From NCBI GenBank assembly GCA_041739225.1, contig JBGSOG010000102.1, positions 1 to 11,077 of the forward strand: DNA of 11,077 bases, given 5' to 3'. Position numbers and translations under genes: made by a program. Under the pieces are notes generated by a model. That model was not told where the DNA came from. It made no database searches and was given only the letters and a program-made list of their open reading frames with translations. This DNA is from BOKV01 sp041739225 (GTDB lineage Bacteria; Pseudomonadota; Alphaproteobacteria; Rhizobiales; Rhizobiaceae). Positions 4,150 through 11,072 of the stretch are shown piece by piece (positions within the stretch are counted from its first letter, which is position 1; each line of letters begins with the position of its first letter).

Positions 4150-7080
4150 ATGGCGGATCACAAGTACATTTCCGTTCGCGGCGCGCGCGAGCACAATCTC
4201 AAGAATATTGACATTGACCTGCCGCGCGACCAGCTCGTGGTCATCACCGGCCTTTCGGGATCGGGGAAATCGTCACTGGCATTCGACACGATCTATGCCG
4301 AGGGCCAGCGCCGGTATGTCGAAAGCCTTTCGGCCTACGCCCGGCAGTTTCTGGAAATGATGCAAAAGCCCGATGTCGACCAGATCGACGGGCTTTCGCC
4401 GGCCATCTCCATCGAGCAAAAAACCACCTCGAAAAATCCGCGTTCGACCGTCGGCACCGTAACCGAGATTTACGATTACATGCGGCTGCTTTTTGCCCGC
4501 GTTGGCGTACCTTATTCACCCGCCACAGGCCTGCCGATTGAAAGCCAGACCATCAGCCAGATGGTGGACCGAATTCTGGCGCAGCCCGAAGGCACAAGGC
4601 TTTTCCTGCTTGCACCGGTGGTACGTGGGCGCAAGGGCGAATACCGCAAGGAAATCGCTGAACTGATGAAAAAGGGCTTTCAGCGGGTCAAGATCGACGG
4701 CGTGTTCCACGAGATCGCCGAGGTGCCCCTGCTCGACAAGAAATACAAGCACGACATCGACGTGGTGGTGGACCGTGTCGTGGTGCGCGACGACATCGCC
4801 GCCCGCCTGGCGGACAGTCTCGACACTTGCCTCAAGCTCGCTGACGGCCTGGCAATTGCTGAATTTGCCGACAAGCCTTTGCCATCCTCGGAAACATCGC
4901 AGGAAGGCGCCAACAAATCCAAGAACGAAACACATGAGCGGCTGGTTTTCTCGGAAAAATTCGCCTGCCCGGTGTCCGGTTTCACCATTCCCGAGGTCGA
5001 GCCACGCCTGTTTTCGTTCAACAACCCGTTTGGCGCTTGCCCGTCCTGCGACGGGCTGGGTTCCAAACAGGCCATTGACGCTGAAATGGTGGTGCCGGAC
5101 GGTCAGTTGACGCTGCGCGCCGGGGCAATCGCGCCGTGGTCAAAATCTTCCAACCCGTCGCCTTATTATGCGCAAACACTGGAAGCGCTGGGGCGGGTCT
5201 ACAAATTCAAACTGACCGACAAGTGGGACAGTCTGTCCGCGACAGCCAAGCACGCGGTTCTGCACGGCACGGAAGGTGATGAAGTCGAATTCACCTATGA
5301 TGACGGATTGCGCACCTACAAGACCAGTAAGCCGTTCGAAGGCGTTATCGGCAATTTGCAGCGTCGCTGGCGCGAAACCGACAGCGCATGGATGCGCGAG
5401 GAAATCGAAAAATTCATGTCGGCAACCCCGTGTGAAGCATGTGGCGGTTACCGGCTGAAGCCCGAATCCCTGGCGGTCAAGATTGACGGGCGCCACATTG
5501 GGCAGGTCACAGAACTCTCCATTCGCGCGGCCCGCGACTGGGCGGAAGAGCTGCCAAAACACATCAGCGACAAACAAAACGAGATCGCCGGGCGCATCTT
5601 GAAGGAAATTCGCGAGCGTCTGCGCTTTCTCAACGATGTCGGGCTTGAATATCTGACCTTGGCCCGCAATTCCGGCACACTTTCCGGCGGCGAGAGCCAG
5701 CGCATTCGGCTGGCATCGCAAATCGGTTCCGGCCTCACCGGCGTGCTCTATGTGCTGGACGAGCCGTCCATCGGGCTTCACCAGCGCGACAATGCCAGAT
5801 TGCTCGACACGCTTCGCCATTTGCGCGACCTTGGCAACACCGTGCTGGTGGTCGAGCACGATGAAGACGCCATACGCACCGCCGATTATCTGGTTGATAT
5901 CGGCCCCGCCGCCGGCATCCATGGCGGCCAGGTGATCGCGCAAGGCACGCCCGCACAGGTCATGGCCAATCCCAATTCAATGACCGGCAAATATTTGACC
6001 GGCGAGCTGGAAATTCCCTTGCCTGTGACCCGTCGCAAGCCGGTCAAAGGCCGCCGCATCAAGGTGGTTGGTGCAACCGGCAACAATTTGAAAAACGTTA
6101 CGGCCGAAATCCCGCTCGGGCTGTTCACCGCCGTGACCGGCGTATCGGGCGGCGGCAAATCGACGTTTTTGATTGAGACGCTCTACAAATATGCGGCTCG
6201 GCGGATCAATGGCGCCCGCGAGGTGCCCGCCCCGCACGAGCGCATCGAAGGTCTTGAGCAGATAGACAAGGTTATCGACATTGACCAATCGCCGATTGGC
6301 CGCACACCGCGCTCCAACCCGGCAACTTATACCGGTGCGTTCACCCCGATCCGCGACTGGTTCTCGCAATTGCCCGAGTCCAAGGCACGCGGTTATCAGC
6401 CGGGCCGCTTCTCGTTCAACGTCAAGGGCGGTCGCTGCGAGGCTTGCCAGGGCGACGGCGTCATAAAGATCGAAATGCACTTCCTGCCAGACGTTTACGT
6501 CACCTGCGATGTGTGCCACGGCAAACGCTACAACCGCGAAACCCTCGAAGTGCATTTCAAGGGCAAGTCGATTTCCGACGTGCTCGACATGACGGTGGAA
6601 GAAGCCGCTTTGTTTTTTGCCGCCGTACCTGCGGTGCGCGAAAAGATGGAGACGCTGGAGCGCGTTGGCCTTGGCTATGTCAAGGTCGGCCAACAGGCGA
6701 CCACACTATCGGGCGGTGAAGCTCAGCGCATCAAGCTTTCCAAGGAGTTGTCGCGCCGCGCAACCGGCAAGACACTCTACATTCTGGACGAACCAACCAC
6801 CGGCCTGCACTTTCACGATGTCGCCAAGCTTTTGGAAGTGCTGCATGAATTGGTCGATCAGGGCAACACGGTCATTGTCATCGAGCACAATCTGGAAGTC
6901 ATCAAAACCGCTGACTGGGTGCTCGACCTCGGCCCTGAAGGCGGCGATGGCGGCGGCGAACTGGTAGCAGCTGGCACCCCGGAAGACATCGTGGACGAGA
7001 AACGCAGCCACACCGGGCACTTCCTGAAGGAACTGTTGGCACGCCGCCCGCAAGGCAAAAAGCGCCAGGCAGCTGAATAA
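4150..7080 (+). CDS. uvrA: UvrABC system protein A (excinuclease ABC subunit A)
   Basis: UvrA is the damage-sensing ATPase of nucleotide excision repair; a UvrA dimer loads UvrB at bulky lesions. The 976-residue protein has both ABC modules. Module one has Walker A GLSGSGKS (34-41), signature LSGGESQ (511-517) and Walker B LYVLDEPS (Asp537, Glu538). Module two has Walker A GVSGGGKS (664-671), signature LSGGEAQ (853-859) and Walker B LYILDEPT (Asp880, Glu881). Zinc-binding cysteine pairs are CEAC (428-431) and, in module two, Cys763/Cys766 with Cys786/Cys789. The first zinc site is altered: CPVSG at 273-277 has Ser276 where E. coli has Cys, while Cys297 and Cys300 remain. The ATG at 4150 has a weak GGTGA about 6 nt upstream. 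It is divergent from ssb and under a LexA box. Identity is certain. Confidence 0.99.
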   Translation: MADHKYISVRGAREHNLKNIDIDLPRDQLVVITGLSGSGKSSLAFDTIYAEGQRRYVESLSAYARQFLEMMQKPDVDQIDGLSPAISIEQKTTSKNPRSTVGTVTEIYDYMRLLFARVGVPYSPATGLPIESQTISQMVDRILAQPEGTRLFLLAPVVRGRKGEYRKEIAELMKKGFQRVKIDGVFHEIAEVPLLDKKYKHDIDVVVDRVVVRDDIAARLADSLDTCLKLADGLAIAEFADKPLPSSETSQEGANKSKNETHERLVFSEKFACPVSGFTIPEVEPRLFSFNNPFGACPSCDGLGSKQAIDAEMVVPDGQLTLRAGAIAPWSKSSNPSPYYAQTLEALGRVYKFKLTDKWDSLSATAKHAVLHGTEGDEVEFTYDDGLRTYKTSKPFEGVIGNLQRRWRETDSAWMREEIEKFMSATPCEACGGYRLKPESLAVKIDGRHIGQVTELSIRAARDWAEELPKHISDKQNEIAGRILKEIRERLRFLNDVGLEYLTLARNSGTLSGGESQRIRLASQIGSGLTGVLYVLDEPSIGLHQRDNARLLDTLRHLRDLGNTVLVVEHDEDAIRTADYLVDIGPAAGIHGGQVIAQGTPAQVMANPNSMTGKYLTGELEIPLPVTRRKPVKGRRIKVVGATGNNLKNVTAEIPLGLFTAVTGVSGGGKSTFLIETLYKYAARRINGAREVPAPHERIEGLEQIDKVIDIDQSPIGRTPRSNPATYTGAFTPIRDWFSQLPESKARGYQPGRFSFNVKGGRCEACQGDGVIKIEMHFLPDVYVTCDVCHGKRYNRETLEVHFKGKSISDVLDMTVEEAALFFAAVPAVREKMETLERVGLGYVKVGQQATTLSGGEAQRIKLSKELSRRATGKTLYILDEPTTGLHFHDVAKLLEVLHELVDQGNTVIVIEHNLEVIKTADWVLDLGPEGGDGGGELVAAGTPEDIVDEKRSHTGHFLKELLARRPQGKKRQAAE

Positions 7081-7342
7081 ACCCCGGCAAACAGCCATCA
7101 TCCTTTGGTGCAAAGCCCTGAATTGCTTAACCTTTCAGCAACACTTCGGGCGATTCCGTGGCAAATGCTGCCAATTGCCCCAATCCGGCCTTGTTGCATT
7201 GCAGCAAAGACAATGCTGCCATGCACAATAAGGCGTGGCGAAAACCGCATTTGCCGCCTATATCTGGGGTGTCGAAAGAAACAATTCCTTCGAATTCAAT
7301 TTTGTCCGGGCACATCCCGGCGTCACAGCAAGGAATACCAAA
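7081..7342. other. Intergenic region between uvrA and the DUF1127 gene
   Basis: No convincing gene is seen in these 262 bp, and no strong terminator for uvrA. Weak structure is present: a short stem CTTTG-gtg-CAAAG just after uvrA (about 7103-7115), TTGTTGC-att-GCAGCAA near 7192-7208, and a 10-bp direct repeat AATGCTGCCA at 7164-7173 and 7212-7221. A CCTATATCTG element at 7257-7266 resembles the -10 part of heat-shock (RpoH-type) promoters, but no clear CTTG-type -35 box stands at the right distance. The leader of the DUF1127 transcript would then be about 70 nt. Confidence 0.35.
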
Positions 7343-7483
7343 ATGAGCATCGTTGGCAAATTCAAGGACTGGCGCGCTTACCGCCGCACGATTTCGGAAC
7401 TGAGCGCGTTGTCAAATCGCGAACTGTCCGATCTCGGCATCTCGCGCTCCGACATCCCGTTTGTAGCGCGCAAGGCGCGCTGA
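7343..7483 (+). CDS. DUF1127 small arginine-rich protein
   Basis: A 46-residue basic protein beginning MSIVGKFKDWRAYRRT. It carries the DUF1127 pattern: an aromatic/basic N-terminal stretch, then ISELSALSNRELSDLGISRSDI, where the motif L-x-x-L-(S/D)-x-(R)-x-L-x-D-(I/L)-G-I-x-R-x-x-I is typical, and a basic tail ARKAR. The ATG at 7343 has AAGGA 8 nt upstream; an in-frame start further upstream (7235) would add residues unlike the family and lies in leader sequence. DUF1127 proteins are abundant in alphaproteobacteria; in Rhodobacter sphaeroides the DUF1127 protein CcaF1 is encoded directly upstream of the CcsR small RNAs and was reported to bind RNA. The same arrangement is seen here, so a role with the downstream RNA is likely by context but not shown by sequence. 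Confidence 0.88.
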   Translation: MSIVGKFKDWRAYRRTISELSALSNRELSDLGISRSDIPFVARKAR

Positions 7484-7493
7484 CCTGACAGCC

Positions 7494-7516
7494 CCGAAAA
7501 GTTGCAGACTTTTCGG
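7494..7516. repeat. Perfect 9-bp palindromic hairpin after the DUF1127 gene
   Basis: CCGAAAAGT (7494-7502) and ACTTTTCGG (7508-7516) are perfectly complementary around a 5-nt loop, starting 10 bp after the DUF1127 stop. No T-run follows, so it is a poor intrinsic terminator on this strand. It resembles the CCGAAAAGT/ACTTTTCGG palindromes that I recall being scattered in rhizobial intergenic regions. Alternatively it is an RNA processing or 3'-stabilising hairpin between the DUF1127 reading frame and the small RNA. Confidence 0.6.
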
Positions 7517-7563
7517 ACCAAGGCTTTCGGCAGGCAACCGGCGCAAATCGCGCTGAATCAATA

Positions 7564-7686
7564 CCATCCGGATTTATCCTCCTCCCAAATCCGGATGGCC
7601 GAGCGGACCGGTTTCACCCTCCTCCCGAGACCGGTTTCGTCATCAAGAACGCCCGCCGATCCTCCTCCCCGGCGGGCGTTTCTTTG
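7564..7686 (+). ncRNA. Cuckoo/CcsR-type small RNA with three CCUCCUCCC hairpin loops
   Basis: Three hairpins follow one another. Hairpin 1 has 12 bp (7564-7575 with 7587-7598), hairpin 2 has 9 bp including one G-U (7607-7615 with 7627-7635), and hairpin 3 has 11 bp (7648-7658 with 7670-7680). Each exposes an 11-nt loop: AUCCUCCUCCC, ACCCUCCUCCC and AUCCUCCUCCC. The stems share no sequence, so the loops are conserved and the stems only by pairing. CCUCCUCCC is anti-Shine-Dalgarno-like and is the hallmark of the alphaproteobacterial cuckoo RNAs, including CcsR1-4 of Rhodobacter, which are stress-induced and lie downstream of a DUF1127 gene. Members I know carry two such loops; three in one short cluster is notable. 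The ends are not known: the RNA may be cut from the DUF1127 transcript, and the third hairpin ends in a T-rich stretch. Confidence 0.85.
7648..7686 (+). terminator. Intrinsic terminator formed by the third hairpin
   Basis: AACGCCCGCCG (7648-7658) pairs perfectly with CGGCGGGCGTT (7670-7680), and the T-rich TTTCTTTG runs on from the end of the stem. This GC-rich stem with a T tract is the only good terminator-like structure in the window. It doubles as the third CCUCCUCCC loop hairpin and would end the DUF1127-small RNA transcript. Confidence 0.7.
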
Positions 7687-7761
7687 TTCAAGTCCTTGGA
7701 CATGATCCAAACAGAAAAACCGCCCGTACAGTTTCCGGGAAAACAATTCAGGGATTTCACT

Positions 7762-8142
7762 ATGCGCAAATTCGCCGTGGCAACCGCGTTGCTGTGCCTG
7801 ATGGCAGGAAACGCATCTGCGCAGTTCCTGTCCGGCACGGATATCAAAGGATTGATCGGCGGCAAGCGCGTTCATCTTGCAACAGGCTACGGCATCGAGT
7901 TTCCGCTGAAATACGCCAGCAATGGCCGGGTGACCGGCGACGGTTCCGGCACCACGCTGGGGCAATACATGGCACCAAAGGAAACCGGCAGCTGGTGGGT
8001 CAGTGGCAACCGCATGTGCCAGCAATTCCCGACATGGTATGACGGCCGCCAATTCTGCTTCAAGCTGCGCCAGACCGGGCCGAACACGCTCGAATGGGTC
8101 CGCGACGACGGCTACTCCGGACGAGCCCGCATCACCGGCTAA
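7762..8142 (+). CDS. Small secreted protein of unknown function with paired Trp/Cys
   Basis: A 126-residue protein with a Sec signal peptide MRKFAVATALLCLMAGNASA, cleavage expected before QFLSG. The mature domain of about 106 residues is rich in glycine and aromatic residues and looks all-beta: GTDIKGLIGGKRV, then GRVTGDGSGTT, GSWWVSGNRMCQQ and GRQFCFKLRQTG. Cys86 and Cys99 flank a TWYDG turn and may form a disulfide in the periplasm. The pattern G-x-W-W ... C ... W-x-x-G-x-x-C recalls unnamed periplasmic proteins common in alphaproteobacteria, possibly lipocalin-like, but I do not recognise a named family. The ATG at 7762 has AGGGA 7 nt upstream; an in-frame TTG at 7684 would start inside the small RNA terminator and precede the signal peptide, so it is rejected. 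It follows the terminator by 75 bp and precedes trmFO by 45 bp. Confidence 0.75.
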   Translation: MRKFAVATALLCLMAGNASAQFLSGTDIKGLIGGKRVHLATGYGIEFPLKYASNGRVTGDGSGTTLGQYMAPKETGSWWVSGNRMCQQFPTWYDGRQFCFKLRQTGPNTLEWVRDDGYSGRARITG

Positions 8143-8187
8143 ATCGGTGAACTTGCAGCCATTGAGCTTTGGCGCTATTCCCGCGCC

Positions 8188-9606
8188 ATGAGCAAAAAAC
8201 TCCACATTGTCGGCGGCGGCCTTGCCGGATCGGAAGCAGCCTGGGCGGCAGCCAATCTGGGTGTACCCGTGATCTTGCACGAAATGCGCCCGGTTCGCGA
8301 AACCGCCGCGCACAAGACCGACAGCCTTGCAGAACTTGTTTGTTCCAACTCCTTCCGCTCGGACGATGCTACTTCCAATGCCGTGGGCGTGCTGCACGCT
8401 GAATTGCGCATTGCCAATTCACTTGTGATGGCCTGCGGTGACGCAAATCAGGTACCCGCCGGTGGCGCATTGGCCGTGGACCGGGATGGTTTTGCTCTTG
8501 CAGTCACCCATGCACTTGAAGCCCACCCACTGATAGAAATCGTTCGCGAGGAAGTAGCCGGCCTGCCGCCTGCCGATTGGCAACAGGTGATTGTCGCCAC
8601 TGGTCCGCTGACTTCGCAAGCCCTGGCCCAGGAAATCGCCCTTGCAACCGGTCAGGAACAGCTTTCGTTTTTTGACGCAATTGCACCGATTGTGCATTTT
8701 GACAGCATTGATCTGGTTACTGCCTGGTTCCAGAGCCGCTATGACAAGGTGGGTCCCGGCGGCACCGGCAAGGACTATATCAACTGCCCGATGAGCCGCG
8801 AGGAATACGAGGCATTTGTTGCCGCCTTGATTGCGGGCGAAAAAACCAGCTTCAAGAATTGGGAGCATGTTCCCTATTTCGACGGGTGCCTGCCGATCGA
8901 AGTGATGGCCGAGCGCGGCATTGAAACGCTTCGCCATGGCCCGATGAAGCCGATGGGACTGACCAATGCGCACAATCCCACGGTCAAACCCTACGCCGTG
9001 GTGCAATTGCGCCAGGACAATGCACTGGGCACGCTTTACAACATGGTTGGTTTCCAGACCAAGCTGAAGCATGGCGAACAGGCGCGCATTTTCCGCATGA
9101 TCCCGGGTTTGCAAAACGCGGAATTTGCCCGGCTTGGCGGCCTGCACCGCAACACCTATATCGACTCGCCGCGCCTGCTTGATGAAACGCTTCAGCTCAA
9201 GTCGCGGCCCGGCCTGCGTTTTGCCGGCCAGATCACCGGCTGCGAAGGCTATGTGGAATCAGCGTCCATCGGCCTGCTCGCCGGAAGGTTCGCCGCCCTT
9301 GAAATGCTCGGCCTGCGCTGCCCGCTGCCACCGGTTACCTCGGCCATCGGTGCCCTGCTCAACCACATCACGCAGGGCCATGTCAGCTATGATGATGATG
9401 GCTCATCCAATGCCGGTCGATCGTTTCAACCAATGAACGTGAATTTTGGCCTGCTGCCGCAGATCAGCCTTGAAAAAGATCCGTCAGGCAAACGGCTGCG
9501 TGGCAAGGAAAAATCCGCCGCGAAGAAGCAGGCCATGGCCGCGCGCGCCATTGCTGACTGGCAGGCGTGGAACAACAGCATCGGCAACAAACTGGCGGCG
9601 GAATAG
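8188..9606 (+). CDS. trmFO: TrmFO, folate-dependent tRNA (m5U54) methyltransferase
   Basis: TrmFO makes ribothymidine at position 54 of the tRNA T-loop, using methylene-tetrahydrofolate as carbon donor and FAD/NAD(P)H as reductant, in the cytoplasm. The 472-residue protein begins with the FAD-binding LHIVGGGLAGSEAAWA. It keeps HEMRP, the THxAELVCSNSFRS-like segment with Cys52, the VPAGGALAVDRD motif, NCPMSREEYE, and YFDGCLPIEVMAERG with Cys234; Cys52 and Cys234 match B. subtilis Cys53 and Cys226, the catalytic pair. Toward the end are RFAGQITGCEGYVESASIG and FQPMNVNFGLLP, both typical. Length is normal. The ATG at 8188 has no clear ribosome-binding site. The stop is 4 nt before the next gene, suggesting one transcript. 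Using TrmFO rather than SAM-dependent TrmA agrees with a rhizobial-type alphaproteobacterium. Confidence 0.97.
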   Translation: MSKKLHIVGGGLAGSEAAWAAANLGVPVILHEMRPVRETAAHKTDSLAELVCSNSFRSDDATSNAVGVLHAELRIANSLVMACGDANQVPAGGALAVDRDGFALAVTHALEAHPLIEIVREEVAGLPPADWQQVIVATGPLTSQALAQEIALATGQEQLSFFDAIAPIVHFDSIDLVTAWFQSRYDKVGPGGTGKDYINCPMSREEYEAFVAALIAGEKTSFKNWEHVPYFDGCLPIEVMAERGIETLRHGPMKPMGLTNAHNPTVKPYAVVQLRQDNALGTLYNMVGFQTKLKHGEQARIFRMIPGLQNAEFARLGGLHRNTYIDSPRLLDETLQLKSRPGLRFAGQITGCEGYVESASIGLLAGRFAALEMLGLRCPLPPVTSAIGALLNHITQGHVSYDDDGSSNAGRSFQPMNVNFGLLPQISLEKDPSGKRLRGKEKSAAKKQAMAARAIADWQAWNNSIGNKLAAE

Positions 9607-9610
9607 CGAA

Positions 9611-10435
9611 ATGGCCGAACACTCCTTCTTCCTCCTGTCGCTCGACGGCCCGGTTGCGCATTTGTCGATGAACCGTCCGGACAAGGCCAATGGCATGAGC
9701 CAGGCATTCTGGGATGAACTGCCGCAAATCGTGCGCGACCTCGGGAACAATCCGGCGATCCGCGCACTGGTCATTACCGGGGAAGGAAAACACTTTACCG
9801 GCGGCATGGATCTGTCGGCATTCACCGGCATCGCCGAAATGACCAAATCCGAGCCGGCAAGGGCCGCATTCGCGCTGCGCAAGTTGATCCTCAAGCTTCA
9901 GGACACATTCAATGCGCTGGAACAAGCGCATTTCCCGGTGATTGCCGCAGTGCATGGCGCTTGCCTGGGTGCGGGCATCGACATGATCAGCGCTTGCGAC
10001 ATCCGCCTTGCCAGCGAGGATACAAGCTTTGCCATTGAAGAAATTCACATCGGCATGACGGCAGACGTCGGCACGCTGCAGCGCATGCCAAAACTGGTGG
10101 CACCGGGCATCGTCAAGGAACTGGCATTCACCGGGCGCAGGTTCTCAGCGGCAGAAGCCAGATCGTTCGGTTTTGTCAATTCCGTTCATCCAGACAGGGA
10201 TGCAACCATCAAGGCGGCCTTGGCGCTGGCCGATGAAATCGCGGCCAAGTCGCCGGTGGCCATTGCCGGGATAAAGCAGGCGGTGAACTACACGCTCGAC
10301 CACAGCGTCGGCGAAAGCCTTGAGCAAATCGCGACCTGGAATGCCGGCATGTTGCGCCCGCAGGACCTCATGAGCGCGCTGCAAGCCCGGATGGCAAAGC
10401 AGCAGGCCGTGTTTGCCGATCTGTTGGCAAATTGA
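9611..10435 (+). CDS. Crotonase-fold enzyme, dienoyl-CoA isomerase-like
   Basis: A 274-residue enoyl-CoA hydratase/isomerase family protein. The oxyanion-hole segments are GKHFTGGMDLSAF (about 59-71) and AAVHGACLGAGIDM (about 112-125). Asp124, Glu144 and Asp152 fall exactly at the spacing of the three catalytic acids of mammalian ECH1 (rat Asp176, Glu196, Asp204), within GIDMISACDIR and EEIHIGMTADVGTLQRMPK. This points to delta(3,5)-delta(2,4)-dienoyl-CoA isomerase activity, which feeds unsaturated fatty acids with odd-position double bonds into beta-oxidation, rather than plain hydration. C-terminal features LAFTGRRFSAAEARSFGFVN and ATWNAGMLRPQDL also match ECH1. The ATG at 9611 gives the natural N-terminus; longer in-frame extensions overlap trmFO. 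It follows trmFO by 4 nt but has no evident link to tRNA modification, so it is probably only co-transcribed. Confidence 0.87.
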   Translation: MAEHSFFLLSLDGPVAHLSMNRPDKANGMSQAFWDELPQIVRDLGNNPAIRALVITGEGKHFTGGMDLSAFTGIAEMTKSEPARAAFALRKLILKLQDTFNALEQAHFPVIAAVHGACLGAGIDMISACDIRLASEDTSFAIEEIHIGMTADVGTLQRMPKLVAPGIVKELAFTGRRFSAAEARSFGFVNSVHPDRDATIKAALALADEIAAKSPVAIAGIKQAVNYTLDHSVGESLEQIATWNAGMLRPQDLMSALQARMAKQQAVFADLLAN

Positions 10436-10456
10436 AATTGGTTCGAAGGTGTTGGT

Positions 10457-10960
10457 TCAGACAACCCGGCCCAATGCTCCGGCATACCTGGCGCTGACAA
10501 GGGCTGCAAAACCTGCACCTGCCGAACCGCGACCGCGCTCCAGCAACAACGCAAACCCCAGGCTGGCAACAAACTCAACGGTCAGGAACACTGCCAAGGC
10601 CGCAAAAGACAGCACGAACACGCCGGCAAATTGAACCCCGCCTGACAGTCCGGCAAAGTCCGAGACCGACCGTGCAATCGCTACGCAAACCCACAACACC
10701 AAGGCAAAATGCACCGGCGCGCATGCGGCTACGAAGCCCTGACCTTCTTCAAGACTTGCACCCTGAAAGGCACCATTGCCCGCGGAAACAACCATCAGCG
10801 AACTCAACACGAGGGATGCGGCAAACGCCAGCTGCGCTGACGGCAATGCCACAAAGAGCAGGATTGCCGACAACGGGAAAAGCAAAAGAAAAGCACGGGC
10901 AGGATCGATACCCTCAGCGCGGGCATCACTGGAAACAAGGGTTGCAGCAGCGTGTGCCAT
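10457..10960 (-). CDS. Small multi-pass membrane protein of unknown function
   Basis: A 167-residue, alanine/valine/leucine-rich protein with about four predicted membrane segments: roughly residues 22-40, 43-61, 79-99 and 110-141, the last long enough for two. The N-terminal 20 residues are polar (SSDARAEGIDPAR) and the C-terminus after LLLERGRGS is basic and probably cytoplasmic. It matches no family I recognise. The start is set at ATG 10960 because GGAG lies 8 nt upstream; an ATG at 10981 in the same frame has no ribosome site, and the GGAG lies inside that longer version. It converges on the crotonase gene with a 21-bp gap and no visible terminator between them. Function cannot be inferred from context. 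Confidence 0.65.
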   Translation of the reverse strand: MAHAAATLVSSDARAEGIDPARAFLLLFPLSAILLFVALPSAQLAFAASLVLSSLMVVSAGNGAFQGASLEEGQGFVAACAPVHFALVLWVCVAIARSVSDFAGLSGGVQFAGVFVLSFAALAVFLTVEFVASLGFALLLERGRGSAGAGFAALVSARYAGALGRVV

Positions 10961-11013
10961 GCGTCGTTCTCCATATTTCATGGAGACGACTTTGAACCGG
11001 CATGCGAAATGAA

Positions 11014-11023
11014 CCGTTAACGG
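11014..11023. repeat. 10-bp perfect palindrome upstream of the membrane-protein gene
   Basis: CCGTTAACGG reads the same on both strands and lies about 54 bp before the likely start codon at 10960. It could be an operator for a dimeric regulator, but it is short and single, and chance is quite possible. Confidence 0.25.
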
Positions 11024-11057
11024 CCGCAAACGCTGACGGGTGCAGCGTCGCGGATGG

Positions 11058-11072
11058 TTAGCAGGCGATTAA
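11058..11072. promoter_or_regulatory. Possible CtrA-like site
   Basis: TTAG-N7-TTAA differs by one base from the CtrA consensus TTAA-N7-TTAA used by alphaproteobacterial cell-cycle regulators. It lies about 100 bp upstream of the minus-strand membrane-protein start, at the window edge. One mismatch in eight positions in AT-poor DNA is suggestive only. Confidence 0.25.

Noticed and set aside
4061..4150. A 29-codon upstream reading frame whose TAA overlaps the uvrA ATG (TAATG), suggesting a leader peptide with coupled translation
   Set aside because: Its ATG lies inside the LexA box, upstream of the transcription start expected from the CATTAT -10 box, and it has no ribosome site; it is probably chance unless a start further upstream is mapped.
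5140..6693. Long open frames on the strand opposite uvrA (267 and 238 codons)
   Set aside because: They are antisense to a certain uvrA gene in GC-rich DNA, have no recognisable domains, and are explained by codon bias of uvrA.
7103..7115. CTTTG-gtg-CAAAG stem after uvrA as a terminator
   Set aside because: The stem is only 5 bp and no T-run follows.
7578..7669. Regularly spaced CCTCCTCCC copies, which at first look like a tiny repeat or CRISPR-like array
   Set aside because: Each copy sits in the loop of its own hairpin, the repeat is only 9 bp, and the intervals are stem sequences that pair with each other; this is an RNA structure.
10441..10458. GTTC...GTTC pair as a second LexA box
   Set aside because: The spacing is 10 nt rather than the required 7, and it lies between convergent gene ends.
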